Position numbers and translations under genes: made by a program | In this document: positions 36,245-43,885 of the stretch, piece after piece | Layout of the letters: the number at the start of each line of letters is the position of its first letter | Numbering within the stretch: position 1 is the stretch's first letter | NCBI RefSeq assembly: GCF_021261325.1 | Contig: NZ_JAJSBI010000001.1 | Location: forward strand, 310,001 to 374,000 | DNA length: 64,000 bases | DNA from: Streptomyces guryensis | GTDB taxonomy: Bacteria; Actinomycetota; Actinomycetes; Streptomycetales; Streptomycetaceae | Direction: 5' to 3' | The notes under the pieces: model-generated | Told to the model about the DNA's origin: nothing | Database searches by the model: none | Seen by the model: only the letters and a program-made list of their open reading frames with translations

Positions 36245-37318
36245 ATGGGAGGGCCTGGAGACCCACCTGAGGGGATACCTGAGGGCGCCCCCGGCGGTGG
36301 AGGAGAGGACGAATACCGATCCGTCGTCTTCGACGAGTCGTTCGTCCGGGCTGCCCGCCTCCAGGAGTTCTCAGCGCGGGAACGCATGGCCGACCACGCG
36401 CCCGCCGTGCGCCGTCGCCCGCCACTGCACAGAGGTCTGTCCCGGCAGGCCCTGGTCCTGGTCCTGCTGATAGCCGTGGCCTTCGGCACCGCGATCTACA
36501 TGGGTGTACGGCACCCCTACCAGAGCACCGCCGCCCGGCAGCCCGTCGAGCCCCTGCGGATGACCGTCATACCGCTCTCCCCGCAGGGCAAGGTGCCGGG
36601 CGCGGCCGATCCCGAGTACCTGTACGCGCACAGCCCCGCCGCGCAGTTCCGCGTCGGCGCCGAGGGCATACCGCTGCCCGCCGTGCGGCGCACCGCGCAC
36701 TTCTCGGACAGCCAGGTGGTGGCCGCCCTGACCACCGCCAAGGACTACATAGTCCGCTCCTCGCTCTACCCCGAGGTGCTCAGCAGCCAGGACGTCCGCG
36801 CCGCGCGCGTCATGCTCGACGGAAGCCAACTCGACCAGTTCGACCAGAGTTTCGAGCACCCGACGGCCGACGGCCGGCATCAGCCCACCGGCTGGCTGGT
36901 TCGCTTCGACCAGACCCGCGCCCAGCTCGCCGACGGCAGGATCCGGGTCCAGGGCTCGCTGCAGGCCACCGAGACGGACTCGGCCACCCTCGAGGTCACC
37001 GCGGACCACACCTTCGTCTACGCGCTGCGGCCGACCGGCGCCGACGCCAAGGCCCCGGCCTCCCTGTTCACCGTCCGGCGCGAGCTGCACTTCCGCTTCG
37101 ACCACGACGACCTGCGTCTGCACCAGGCCCAGCTCGTCGTCTCCTATGTCCAGGCCGGCCCGCTGTCCTGCGCCGAGGACTCGACCAACCACTTCCACCC
37201 GCTGCTGGCCGGACAGACGGCCAGGGCGGGCGGCCCCGCCGGCACCGACCCCTACGCCACGGGCGGCGCCACGGCCCTCTGCGGGACGTTGGCCACTGGG
37301 GCGGAGCCGAAGGTGTGA
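36245..37318 (+). CDS. Membrane-anchored extracellular protein with SVVFDE-FVRAA motif (2)
   Basis: 357 residues. The cytoplasmic N-terminus EYRSVVFDESFVRAARLQEF repeats the motif of the previous gene. One transmembrane helix (about 69-86) leads to a 270-residue outer domain with mixed beta content (GWLVRFDQTRAQLADGRIRV, ATLEVTADHTFVYALRP) and a C-terminal pair of cysteines (LSCAED...LCGTL) that could form a disulphide. No enzyme motif is recognised. The shared cytoplasmic motif and adjacency suggest that both proteins bind the same cytoplasmic partner; that is an inference. Confidence 0.75.
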   Translation: MGGPGDPPEGIPEGAPGGGGEDEYRSVVFDESFVRAARLQEFSARERMADHAPAVRRRPPLHRGLSRQALVLVLLIAVAFGTAIYMGVRHPYQSTAARQPVEPLRMTVIPLSPQGKVPGAADPEYLYAHSPAAQFRVGAEGIPLPAVRRTAHFSDSQVVAALTTAKDYIVRSSLYPEVLSSQDVRAARVMLDGSQLDQFDQSFEHPTADGRHQPTGWLVRFDQTRAQLADGRIRVQGSLQATETDSATLEVTADHTFVYALRPTGADAKAPASLFTVRRELHFRFDHDDLRLHQAQLVVSYVQAGPLSCAEDSTNHFHPLLAGQTARAGGPAGTDPYATGGATALCGTLATGAEPKV

Positions 37319-37363
37319 CGGGGGCGCGGGGTCGGTTGTTCTGCTGCGGCGCGGTGGGGGCTT

Positions 37364-37401
37364 GTCGCGCCCACGCGGCGGAGCCGCAAATCGATACAGC
37401 C
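37364..37401. repeat. Dispersed 38-bp intergenic repeat, copy 1
   Basis: The element starts GTCGCGCCCACGCGGCGGAG and ends CGATACAGCC, containing the small stem GCGGC-GGA-GCCGC. An identical 38-bp copy lies at 63722-63759. Both sit between convergent genes. Confidence 0.85.
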
Positions 37402-37438
37402 CCGCGCCCCTCAGGGCGTTGCGGTCGCCCGGAGTCGG

Positions 37439-38539
37439 TCAGTCCTGATCCCGCGGCGGAGTGTCCGTCGGCGGTTCGTCCTCCTGCCCCGGAGCCGGAC
37501 TCGTGAAGCCGTCGAACCCGCGCCGCATCCGCCCGCCGATGCCCCCGGCCCCGCCGGCGATGTCGCTGACCAGCTTCATCAGCGGGTCCTTGGAGCTCTT
37601 CACATTGCTGGCGTAGCTCGCCGCGGACTCCTTGAACGAGTCCGAGACCGAGGTGTCCTTGTCCTCGGTGCGCCGCGGGTAGTGGCCGTCCATGATCCGC
37701 TGGTAGTCCCGGGACTCGGACCACTTCTTCAGCTCGGCCGCCCGGATGGTGGTGAACGGGTGCGAGCGCGGCAGCAGGTTCAGGATCTTCAGCACGGAGT
37801 CGCGCAGGTCGCCGCCCTCCTCGTACTCCTCGGCCTGCTTGAGGAACGCGTCCACGTTCATCTCGTGCAGATGGTTGCCGCCCGCGATCTTCATCAGGCC
37901 GCGCATCGAGGCATGCAGATCCTGCCCGGCCAGCAGTCCCGCACGGTCCGCGGACAGCTCCGACTTGCGGAACCACTCGCGCAGCGCCGTGACGATCGCC
38001 ATGATCGCTATGGTGCCGAGCGGGATCCAGGCGACCCGGACCGCCAGGTTGGTCAGGAACAGCAGGATCGTGCGGTACACCGCGTGCCCGGACAGGGCGT
38101 GGCCCACCTCGTGGCCGACGACCGCCCGCATCTCCTCCTCGTCGAGCAGCTCGACGAGCCCGGTCGTGACGACGATGATCGGCTGGTCCAGCCCGATGCA
38201 CATCGCGTTCGGCTGCGGGTCCTGATTGACGTACATCGGCGGGACCGTCTCCAGGTCCAGGATGTAACAGGCGTCCCGCAGCATGTCGTTGAGGTGGGCG
38301 AACTGCTGGTCCGAGACGCGCACCGAGTCGGACAGGAACAGCAGCCTGAGGCTGCGCTCGGGCAGCAGCCCGCTGAGCGCCTTGAAGACCGTGTCGAAGC
38401 CGCTCAGCTTGCGCAGCGCCACCAGCGCGCTGCGGTCGGCCGGGTGCTCGTACGCACGCGAGGAGATCCCGGGGAAACGCCTGCGCTGCCTGCTCGGTAC
38501 GTGCTCGTGGCCGTTCTGCTCGTGGCCGTCGTCGGACAT
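37439..38539 (-). CDS. M48-family membrane metalloprotease
   Basis: 366 residues on the minus strand. The zinc site is VVGHEVGHALSGH (HExxH), followed by two hydrophobic segments (RTILLFLTNLAVRVAWIPLG, TIAIMAIVTAL) and the downstream ESLAD-like KSELSADRAGLLAG, the third ligand region. N-terminal AYEHPADRSALVALRKLSGFD is typical of actinobacterial M48 proteins. The role is probably membrane-protein quality control, as for HtpX relatives. ATG 38539 follows GGGGGAAG; the ATG 12 nt further upstream lacks a ribosome-binding site. It is convergent with the gene to its left. Confidence 0.88.
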   Translation of the reverse strand: MSDDGHEQNGHEHVPSRQRRRFPGISSRAYEHPADRSALVALRKLSGFDTVFKALSGLLPERSLRLLFLSDSVRVSDQQFAHLNDMLRDACYILDLETVPPMYVNQDPQPNAMCIGLDQPIIVVTTGLVELLDEEEMRAVVGHEVGHALSGHAVYRTILLFLTNLAVRVAWIPLGTIAIMAIVTALREWFRKSELSADRAGLLAGQDLHASMRGLMKIAGGNHLHEMNVDAFLKQAEEYEEGGDLRDSVLKILNLLPRSHPFTTIRAAELKKWSESRDYQRIMDGHYPRRTEDKDTSVSDSFKESAASYASNVKSSKDPLMKLVSDIAGGAGGIGGRMRRGFDGFTSPAPGQEDEPPTDTPPRDQD

Positions 38540-38665
38540 GTCTTCCCCCATGTGCGTGAGAGTGACCCTTTGCGGACCTTTGTGCGGCCCTTTGCGCCCC
38601 CGAAGCAAGCCCCAGCCTAGGCGGAGTTACCGTGGACGGGCACTACACCGAAGGAGTCCGAAACC

Positions 38666-38827
38666 ATGGAGCACACCCCCGCGGCCGCCTGGCTCGCCGA
38701 GGCCGCGAGCGCCGCCCAGCACCAAGGGCCGGGGAATCTGCTCCGGGTCGTACTGGTCGTGATGATGGTGGGCTGTGCGCTGACCGGGTGGTTCCTGTTG
38801 CGGGGCTACAAGCAGAAGGACGACTGA
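38666..38827 (+). CDS. 53-residue single-pass membrane protein (1)
   Basis: MEHTPAAAWLAEAASAAQ is followed by a single transmembrane helix (about 26-46, RVVLVVMMVGCALTGWFLL) and the short basic/acidic tail RGYKQKDD. AAGGAG (38651-38656) lies 9 nt before the ATG, so it is very likely translated. It is divergent from the M48 gene. Function unknown. Confidence 0.75.
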   Translation: MEHTPAAAWLAEAASAAQHQGPGNLLRVVLVVMMVGCALTGWFLLRGYKQKDD

Positions 38828-38935
38828 CGACCGTCCAGGGTTCCCCGACAGCGGAGTCGGGGTGATCGCCCGGGAGGCGCCCGCTTACGATGGGCCGACA
38901 TCTTTATCCCGCCCACACCGATAGGTCCTGTCGAG

Positions 38936-39097
38936 ATGAGCTTCCACAGCACCGCCGCCCAGTTGGCCACCCTTGCCGCCGAGGGCGAGGGCGGTGGCAA
39001 CCACGAGAGCCTCAGCCCCTACGTCACCGGCGGCAGCGCGCTGTTCATCCTGCTGCTCCTGCTGTGGATCACCACCCGTTTCAACCGCGACCGCTGA
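38936..39097 (+). CDS. 53-residue single-pass membrane protein (2)
   Basis: [20 protein letters not shown] leads, after [12 protein letters not shown], into one transmembrane helix (about 33-46, [13 protein letters not shown]) and the tail RFNRDR. A possible -10 box TACGAT lies at 38885-38890. The ribosome-binding site is weak. Same length and N-out/C-in layout as the preceding small protein, but no sequence similarity. It precedes nadD, an arrangement I believe is conserved in Streptomyces. Function unknown. Confidence 0.75.
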   Translation: MSFHSTAAQLATLAAEGEGGGNHESLSPYVTGGSALFILLLLLWITTRFNRDR

Positions 39098-39176
39098 GGC
39101 GCCCGATGCCCATAGCGGGGCACTCGGGACATCCTCGGGCCGGTGTCCTCAGGCCGGGCCGGTAGGGTCTGCACGC

Positions 39177-39863
39177 ATGGGAGAGCAGGACATGCCTACC
39201 GGTCCGGCGAAGGACGCGGTGATCGGCACGGAACCCCGCCCGAAGAGCGGCCCCGGCAACGGGCCGTCGAACCCGGGCAAGCGCCGCCTCGGCGTCATGG
39301 GCGGAACGTTCGACCCGATCCACCACGGGCACCTCGTGGCGGCCAGCGAGGTCGCCGCGCAGTTCCACCTGGACGAGGTGGTGTTCGTCCCGACCGGGCA
39401 GCCGTGGCAGAAGAGCCACCGCCATGTCTCCCCGGCCGAGGACCGCTACCTGATGACGGTCATCGCGACGGCCGAGAATCCGCAGTTCTCCGTGAGCCGT
39501 ATCGACATCGACCGCGGCGGCCCCACCTACACGGTCGACACCCTGCGCGACCTGCGCGCGCTCAATCCCGACACGGACCTCTTCTTCATCACCGGCGCCG
39601 ACGCCCTCGCACAGCTGCTGACCTGGCGGGACACCGCGGAGCTGTTCTCCCTCGCGCACTTCATCGGGTGCACCCGACCCGGCCACCACCTGACCGACCA
39701 CGGTCTCCCGGAGGGCGGTGTCTCTCTCGTGGAGGTTCCCGCGCTGGCCATCTCCTCCACCGAGTGCCGTGCGAGAGTCGCCAAGGGAGACCCCATCTGG
39801 TACATGGTGCCGGACGGAGTCGTGCGCTACATCGACAAGCGCGAGCTGTACCGCGGCGAGTGA
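39177..39863 (+). CDS. nadD: Nicotinate-nucleotide adenylyltransferase
   Basis: 228 residues from ATG 39177. It converts NaMN and ATP to deamido-NAD in NAD synthesis. The nucleotidyltransferase site is [11 protein letters not shown] (42-52) and [15 protein letters not shown] near the end is the matching ISSTxxR motif. The first 35 residues are a disordered extension. The start is uncertain: ATG 39192 has GGGAGAG upstream, while ATG 39177 has a -10-like TAGGGT at 39163-39168. The LCP gene starts 17 nt after the stop, and rsfS follows, giving the usual nadD-LCP-rsfS order. Confidence 0.94.
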   Translation: MGEQDMPTGPAKDAVIGTEPRPKSGPGNGPSNPGKRRLGVMGGTFDPIHHGHLVAASEVAAQFHLDEVVFVPTGQPWQKSHRHVSPAEDRYLMTVIATAENPQFSVSRIDIDRGGPTYTVDTLRDLRALNPDTDLFFITGADALAQLLTWRDTAELFSLAHFIGCTRPGHHLTDHGLPEGGVSLVEVPALAISSTECRARVAKGDPIWYMVPDGVVRYIDKRELYRGE

Positions 39864-39879
39864 GCCGAGAGGGGCACCG

Positions 39880-41589
39880 GTGAACGACCGATACGACGCG
39901 GGCTACGGCGGCGACCACGACGAGCAGTACGAACTCGTCGGCTACGACGAGTACGGCCGGCCCATCTACCGCCAGGCCGCGCCGGGGCAGGCTCCCCAGC
40001 AGCCGTACGACCCGTACCCGCAGCAGCAGGGCTACGGGTACGACCCGTACGCCACCGGCCGCCAGCAGCAGGTCCCGCAGCAGTACGACCCCTACGGCAC
40101 CGGTCAGCAGCCGCCCGTGCCCTCCTACGACCCCTACGGAACCGGTTCGCACCAGAGCGGCCCGTCCGGGGCGCCGTACGACCCCTACGGGCAGGCCGCG
40201 GCCGGCGGTCAGCAACCCCGTGTCGTCGCCGAGCAGACCGCCTACATCCCGCAGCAGGCCGGCCCGGCGGAGCCGGCCCAGGACGAGAAGGCCCCGCCCC
40301 GGCCCGAACGGGACTACCACACCGAGCAGTTCGCCTTCGTCGAGGATCCCGACGCCGAATCCGAAGACGTCATCGACTGGCTGAACTTCACCGAGAACCG
40401 CACCGAGCGCCGCGAGGAGGCCAAGCGCCGCGCCCGCAGCCGGATGGTCGCCCTCGTCGTGGTCCTGGCGCTGGTCGCGGTCGGCGGGGTGGGCTACCTC
40501 TGGTACGCCGGGAAGCTGCCGGGTCTGTCGTCGTCAGCCAAGTCCAAGACCGGCACCGCGACGGCCGCGGGCGCCCAGAACCGCGACGTGATCGTCGTCC
40601 ACCTGCACAACACCAAGAAGGGCGGCACCTCGACGGCGCTGCTCGTCGACAACACCACCACCAAGCAGGGCACCACCGTCCTGCTGCCCAACTCCCTTGC
40701 CCTCACGGACGACAACGGCAACACGTCCACTCTCGCCAAGTCGGTCGAGGACGACGGCTCTTCCGGCACCCGCGACGCCCTCAACACCGTCCTCGGCACC
40801 AACATCGAGGGCACCTGGCGCCTGGACACCCCCTATCTGCAGAACCTCGTCGACCTCGTCGGCAACATCGACGTCGACACCGACGCCGACGTACCCGACC
40901 CGGCCGCCACGAAGAAGGGCAGCGCTCCCCTCGTCCACAAGGGCAAGGACCAGACCCTCAGCGGCAAGATGGCGGTCGCCTACGCCACCTACCGCGCGTC
41001 CGGCGAGGCCCAGAACGCCCAGCTGGAGCGGTTCGGCCAGGTCATGCAGGGCACGCTGCGCAAGCTGTCGTCCGACCCGACGGCGGCGACGACCACCGTG
41101 CAGACGCTGGCGCAGATCCTGGACCCGTCGCTGACCGACAAGGACCTCGGCACCTTCCTCGCCAAGCTCGCCGACCTGGCCAAGGGCGGCGACTACAAGA
41201 CCGCCCTGCTACCCGTCCAGAACGACGGCACGCTGAGCGAGCAGGCCAGTGCCGGCGTGGTCAAGGACGTCCTCGGCGGCTCCGCGAAGAGCCCCGACCA
41301 GGGCTCCGCGGTCCGGGTCTCCGTACAGAACGCCAGCGGTGTGAAGGACAACACGGAGAAGGCCCGTGTCGTCCTCCTCAACGGCGGTTTCACCTTCCTG
41401 GAGGGCGGCACCGCCTCGACCGCCTCGGCCACGTCCAAGGTCGTCTACGGCGACGCCGCCGACAAGGAGAACGCCGCCGAGGTCGCCCAGACCCTGGGCC
41501 TCCCCGCCGGCTCGGTCACCAAGGGCAGCGTCACCGGGAACGCGAACGTCTCGGTGACCCTCGGCCAGAACTACCGGCCGTCGTCCTAG
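39880..41589 (+). CDS. Divergent LytR-CpsA-Psr (LCP) protein with LytR_C domain
   Basis: 569 residues. A cytoplasmic N-terminus (1-185) is rich in Tyr, Pro and Gln with repeated YDPYGTG/YDPY words. A transmembrane helix (about 188-208) precedes an LCP-like domain (about 225-420) and a LytR_C domain (about 480-565, VRVSVQNASGVKDNTEKARV). LCP proteins attach wall polymers to peptidoglycan. Here the positions expected for the RxDT and PRD residues read GTST (about 249-252) and PNS (270-272), so catalysis by the usual route is doubtful. The S. coelicolor counterpart at this locus is, from memory, PdtA (SCO2578). GTG 39880 has GAGAGGGG upstream. Confidence 0.82.
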   Translation: MNDRYDAGYGGDHDEQYELVGYDEYGRPIYRQAAPGQAPQQPYDPYPQQQGYGYDPYATGRQQQVPQQYDPYGTGQQPPVPSYDPYGTGSHQSGPSGAPYDPYGQAAAGGQQPRVVAEQTAYIPQQAGPAEPAQDEKAPPRPERDYHTEQFAFVEDPDAESEDVIDWLNFTENRTERREEAKRRARSRMVALVVVLALVAVGGVGYLWYAGKLPGLSSSAKSKTGTATAAGAQNRDVIVVHLHNTKKGGTSTALLVDNTTTKQGTTVLLPNSLALTDDNGNTSTLAKSVEDDGSSGTRDALNTVLGTNIEGTWRLDTPYLQNLVDLVGNIDVDTDADVPDPAATKKGSAPLVHKGKDQTLSGKMAVAYATYRASGEAQNAQLERFGQVMQGTLRKLSSDPTAATTTVQTLAQILDPSLTDKDLGTFLAKLADLAKGGDYKTALLPVQNDGTLSEQASAGVVKDVLGGSAKSPDQGSAVRVSVQNASGVKDNTEKARVVLLNGGFTFLEGGTASTASATSKVVYGDAADKENAAEVAQTLGLPAGSVTKGSVTGNANVSVTLGQNYRPSS

Positions 41590-41701
41590 CCTTCGTCCCG
41601 GCACCCGGCGGGCGCCCGACGTGATCCCTCAATCACGTGGGGTGCTCCCGGCGGGCCGTGAGACCCTTGAGGTCAAGTGACCACCGACCGAAAGCCACGT
41701 A

Positions 41702-42145
41702 GTGACCGCCACTGACCGTTCTCTCGAACTCATCACCGCCGCCGCCCAGGCGGCCGCCGACAAGCTCGCGCACGACATCATCGCCTACGACGTCAGCGAC
41801 GTCCTGTCGATCACGGACGCTTTCCTGCTGGCCTCCGCGCCCAACGACCGCCAGGTCAAGTCGATCGTCGACGAGATCGAGGAGCGGCTCCAGAAGGAGC
41901 TCGGCGCCAAGCCGGTGCGCCGCGAGGGCGACCGCGAGGCCCGCTGGGTCCTGCTCGACTACGTCGACATCGTCGTCCACGTCCAGCACAGCGAGGAGCG
42001 TGTCTTCTACGCCCTGGAGCGGCTGTGGAAGGACTGCCCCGAGCTGGAGCTGCCCGCCGACGCGAAGGCCACCCGTGGCAAGGCTGAGGAGCACGCCAAG
42101 CTGCGGGCCGCCGAGGAGGCGTCCGACCTGGGCGGTGAGTGGTGA
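41702..42145 (+). CDS. rsfS: Ribosome silencing factor RsfS
   Basis: 147 residues. LAHDIIAYDVSDVLSITDAFLLASAPNDRQVKSIVDE and EGDREARWVLLDYVDIVVHVQ are the family core. RsfS binds L14 and blocks subunit joining under poor nutrition. The GTG start at 41702 has no good ribosome-binding site. Its TGA overlaps the ATG of the next gene (TGATG), so the two are coupled. The last 30 residues form an acidic helical tail. Confidence 0.95.
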   Translation: MTATDRSLELITAAAQAAADKLAHDIIAYDVSDVLSITDAFLLASAPNDRQVKSIVDEIEERLQKELGAKPVRREGDREARWVLLDYVDIVVHVQHSEERVFYALERLWKDCPELELPADAKATRGKAEEHAKLRAAEEASDLGGEW

Positions 42146-42816
42146 TGAGCGCCACCGGCGAGGTGTACGCCGGGCGGCCCGGCCGCGGCCGCCGCGTCAT
42201 CCTTTGGCGCCACGGCCAGACCTCCTGGAACGTGGAGCGCCGCTTCCAGGGCTCCACGGACGTCGCGCTCACCGAGGCGGGCCTCGCCCAGGCCCGCCGC
42301 GCCGCCCGGCTGCTCGTCTCCCTCAAGCCCGACGCGATCGTCGCCTCCGACCTCCAGCGCGCCGCGAACACCGCGGCCGAGCTCGCCGTACTCACCGGCC
42401 TGGACGTCACCCATGACGAGGGCCTGCGCGAGACCTACGCGGGCGCCTGGCAGGGGCTGACGCACGAGGAGATCATCGAGCGCCACGGTGAGGAGTACGC
42501 CGCGTGGAAGCGCGGTGAGCCGGTCCGCCGCGGCGGCGGCGAGCTGGAGACCGAGGTGGCCGAGCGTGCGGCCCCCGTCGTGCTGCGGCACGCCGAGAAG
42601 CTCCCCGACGAAGGCACGCTCGTCGTGGTCAGCCACGGCGGGACGATCCGTACCACCATCGGGCGCCTCCTGGGCCTGGAGACCCGCCACTGGGAGAGCC
42701 TGGGCGGTCTCTCCAACTGCTGCTGGTCCGTCCTGGGCGAGGGCGCCCGCGGCTGGCGCCTGCTGGAGCACAACGCCGGCACGCTTCCGGAGCCGGTGCT
42801 CGGCGACGACGACTGA
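42145..42816 (+). CDS. Histidine phosphatase / phosphoglycerate mutase-like protein
   Basis: 223 residues. RHG (22-24) in ILWRHGQTSWN with the phosphohistidine, SDLQRAANTA, and VVSHGG with the second histidine are the branch-1 histidine phosphatase signatures. It is co-translated with rsfS. Substrates in this family vary widely; streptomycete rsfS-linked members are usually annotated as generic phosphatases or phosphoglycerate mutases, so no specific reaction is assigned. ATG 42145 overlaps the rsfS stop by one base. Confidence 0.88.
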   Translation: MSATGEVYAGRPGRGRRVILWRHGQTSWNVERRFQGSTDVALTEAGLAQARRAARLLVSLKPDAIVASDLQRAANTAAELAVLTGLDVTHDEGLRETYAGAWQGLTHEEIIERHGEEYAAWKRGEPVRRGGGELETEVAERAAPVVLRHAEKLPDEGTLVVVSHGGTIRTTIGRLLGLETRHWESLGGLSNCCWSVLGEGARGWRLLEHNAGTLPEPVLGDDD

Positions 42817-42841
42817 CGTCCCGGCGGTCGCTCACCCGGAT

Positions 42842-42871
42842 TTCACTTTCCGGCAGGTCGCAGGCTAGAGT
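42842..42871 (+). promoter_or_regulatory. Candidate promoter of the first tRNA-Ala gene
   Basis: TTCACT (42842-42847) and TAGAGT (42866-42871) are spaced 18 bp, about 36 nt before the tRNA. Confidence 0.45.
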
Positions 42872-42907
42872 TCTACTCGTTCGCCCCGCCAAGCGGGGGG
42901 TACGCGA

Positions 42908-42980
42908 GGGGCTATAGCTCAGTTGGTAGAGCGCCTGCATGGCATGCAGGAGGTCAGGAGTTCAATTCTCCTTAGCTCCA
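42908..42980 (+). tRNA. tRNA-Ala(GGC), copy 1
   Basis: The 73-nt sequence folds into a cloverleaf: acceptor GGGGCTA/TAGCTCC, D-arm GCTC...GAGC, anticodon stem CCTGC/GCAGG with loop ATGGCAT (anticodon GGC), T-stem AGGAG/CTCCT with loop TTCAATT. CCA is not encoded. It decodes GCC, the dominant alanine codon here. Confidence 0.97.
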
Positions 42981-42999
42981 CAGATCGGTCGATGAAGAT

Positions 43000-43026
43000 C
43001 CCGTCCCCAGTGGGGGCGGGTTTTTT
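43000..43026 (+). terminator. Intrinsic terminator with U-tract after tRNA-Ala copy 1
   Basis: CCCGTCCCC (43000-43008) pairs with GGGGGCGGG (43012-43020), followed by TTTTTT (43021-43026). Classical U-tract terminators are uncommon in Streptomyces. Confidence 0.9.
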
Positions 43027-43187
43027 CATGTTCCGGCACCGACTTGAGTCACTTCGGCCCAGGAGGCGTATACCTCTGCGAAGGCGCCGTGTCCGGACTG
43101 GTACTGAGGCGTCGCTGACCGTATTGGTCCGGCCGTGGCAGAATCAAACGGCCGGAAGGGGGCGCGGCCCGACGGGAGGGAGCAGTG

Positions 43188-43361
43188 ATGCCTGCGAGCA
43201 TCCTCGAGGAGGTCGGCCACCTCCTCGAAGCGGCGTCGACACGGGACACGGTCACCCGTCTGAGCTGCCCTTCCTGCGGTTCCGTCCATGTCGCCCAAGT
43301 CCTCGGCGACAACGGCGGAATCTCCTACGTGTGCACGGCCTGCGGCCACAGCTGGAGCTGA
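43188..43361 (+). CDS. 57-residue zinc-finger protein
   Basis: MPASILEEVGHLLEAAST forms a helix, followed by RLSCPSCGSVHVAQVLGDNG and ISYVCTACGHSWS. Four cysteines (27, 30, 49, 52) form a CxxC-x18-CxxC zinc ribbon. GGGAGG (43174-43179) lies 8 nt before ATG 43188. The next gene starts three bases after the stop. The ribbon resembles those of RNA- or DNA-binding zinc-ribbon proteins, but the function is unknown. Confidence 0.75.
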   Translation: MPASILEEVGHLLEAASTRDTVTRLSCPSCGSVHVAQVLGDNGGISYVCTACGHSWS

Positions 43362-43364
43362 TCG

Positions 43365-43598
43365 ATGGGTGCACACAGGCGAAAGTGCGACTGGTGCGGC
43401 AGCGGTACGCCGATCGTCCGCGACATGGAGCCGGTCAACCCCGACTACCAGTACTGGTGCGAGGAGTGCGCGCGGGCGCTGATCATAAAGGGCGACCCGA
43501 TCGAGACGTACCGCGAGCTGGAGGGCGAGCCGATCTACGGCCGACTTCTGGAGGAACACTGCACCCTCAAACGGTTCTACTCCTTCGTCACCGCTTGA
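43365..43598 (+). CDS. 77-residue CxxC/CxxC protein
   Basis: The sequence MGAHRRKCDWCGSGTPIVRD has Cys 8 and 11; YQYWCEECARALIIKGDPIE has Cys 32 and 35, giving a second zinc-ribbon-like module. The C-terminus EEHCTLKRFYSF adds one more cysteine. GGAG at 43354-43357, inside the end of the previous gene, is correctly spaced. The two small zinc proteins are clearly one operon. Function unknown; they lie between two identical tRNA-Ala genes. Confidence 0.78.
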   Translation: MGAHRRKCDWCGSGTPIVRDMEPVNPDYQYWCEECARALIIKGDPIETYRELEGEPIYGRLLEEHCTLKRFYSFVTA

Positions 43599-43632
43599 CG
43601 CCGTCGGCCGGTCCGGAGCCGACGGAAACGAT

Positions 43633-43663
43633 TTGGTGTTCCACCCGGTGGACCGTGTAATGT
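43633..43663 (+). promoter_or_regulatory. Candidate promoter of the second tRNA-Ala gene
   Basis: TTGGTG (43633-43638) and TGTAAT (43656-43661) are spaced 17 bp. The spacer contains the inverted repeat TCCACC/GGTGGA, a possible regulatory site. Confidence 0.45.
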
Positions 43664-43702
43664 TGGCGTCGCCGCCGGGGGAAACCCCGGAGGACCAAGC
43701 AA

Positions 43703-43775
43703 GGGGCTATAGCTCAGTTGGTAGAGCGCCTGCATGGCATGCAGGAGGTCAGGAGTTCAATTCTCCTTAGCTCCA
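43703..43775 (+). tRNA. tRNA-Ala(GGC), copy 2
   Basis: Identical over all 73 nt to the copy at 42908-42980, with anticodon GGC. The flanks are different, so only the tRNA itself is conserved. Confidence 0.97.
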
Positions 43776-43780
43776 CAATC

Positions 43781-43817
43781 AAGATCCCGCCGGATCGTTT
43801 CGATCCGGCGGGATCTT
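43781..43817 (+). terminator. Perfect 17-bp hairpin between tRNA-Ala and the redox operon
   Basis: The arm 43781-43797 pairs with 43801-43817 around a TTT loop. It lies between convergent transcripts and should work in both directions. Confidence 0.9.
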
Positions 43818-43885
43818 TGCGTTTTCGGGGGCTGTTGTGCTGAAAGGGGCCGCCCCGGTACGGGCGGCACCCTCCTGACGTCGGC

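Noticed and set aside
42908..43775. Integrated element between duplicated tRNA genes
   Set aside because: No integrase is present, and the repeats are whole tRNA genes rather than 3'-end attachment fragments.
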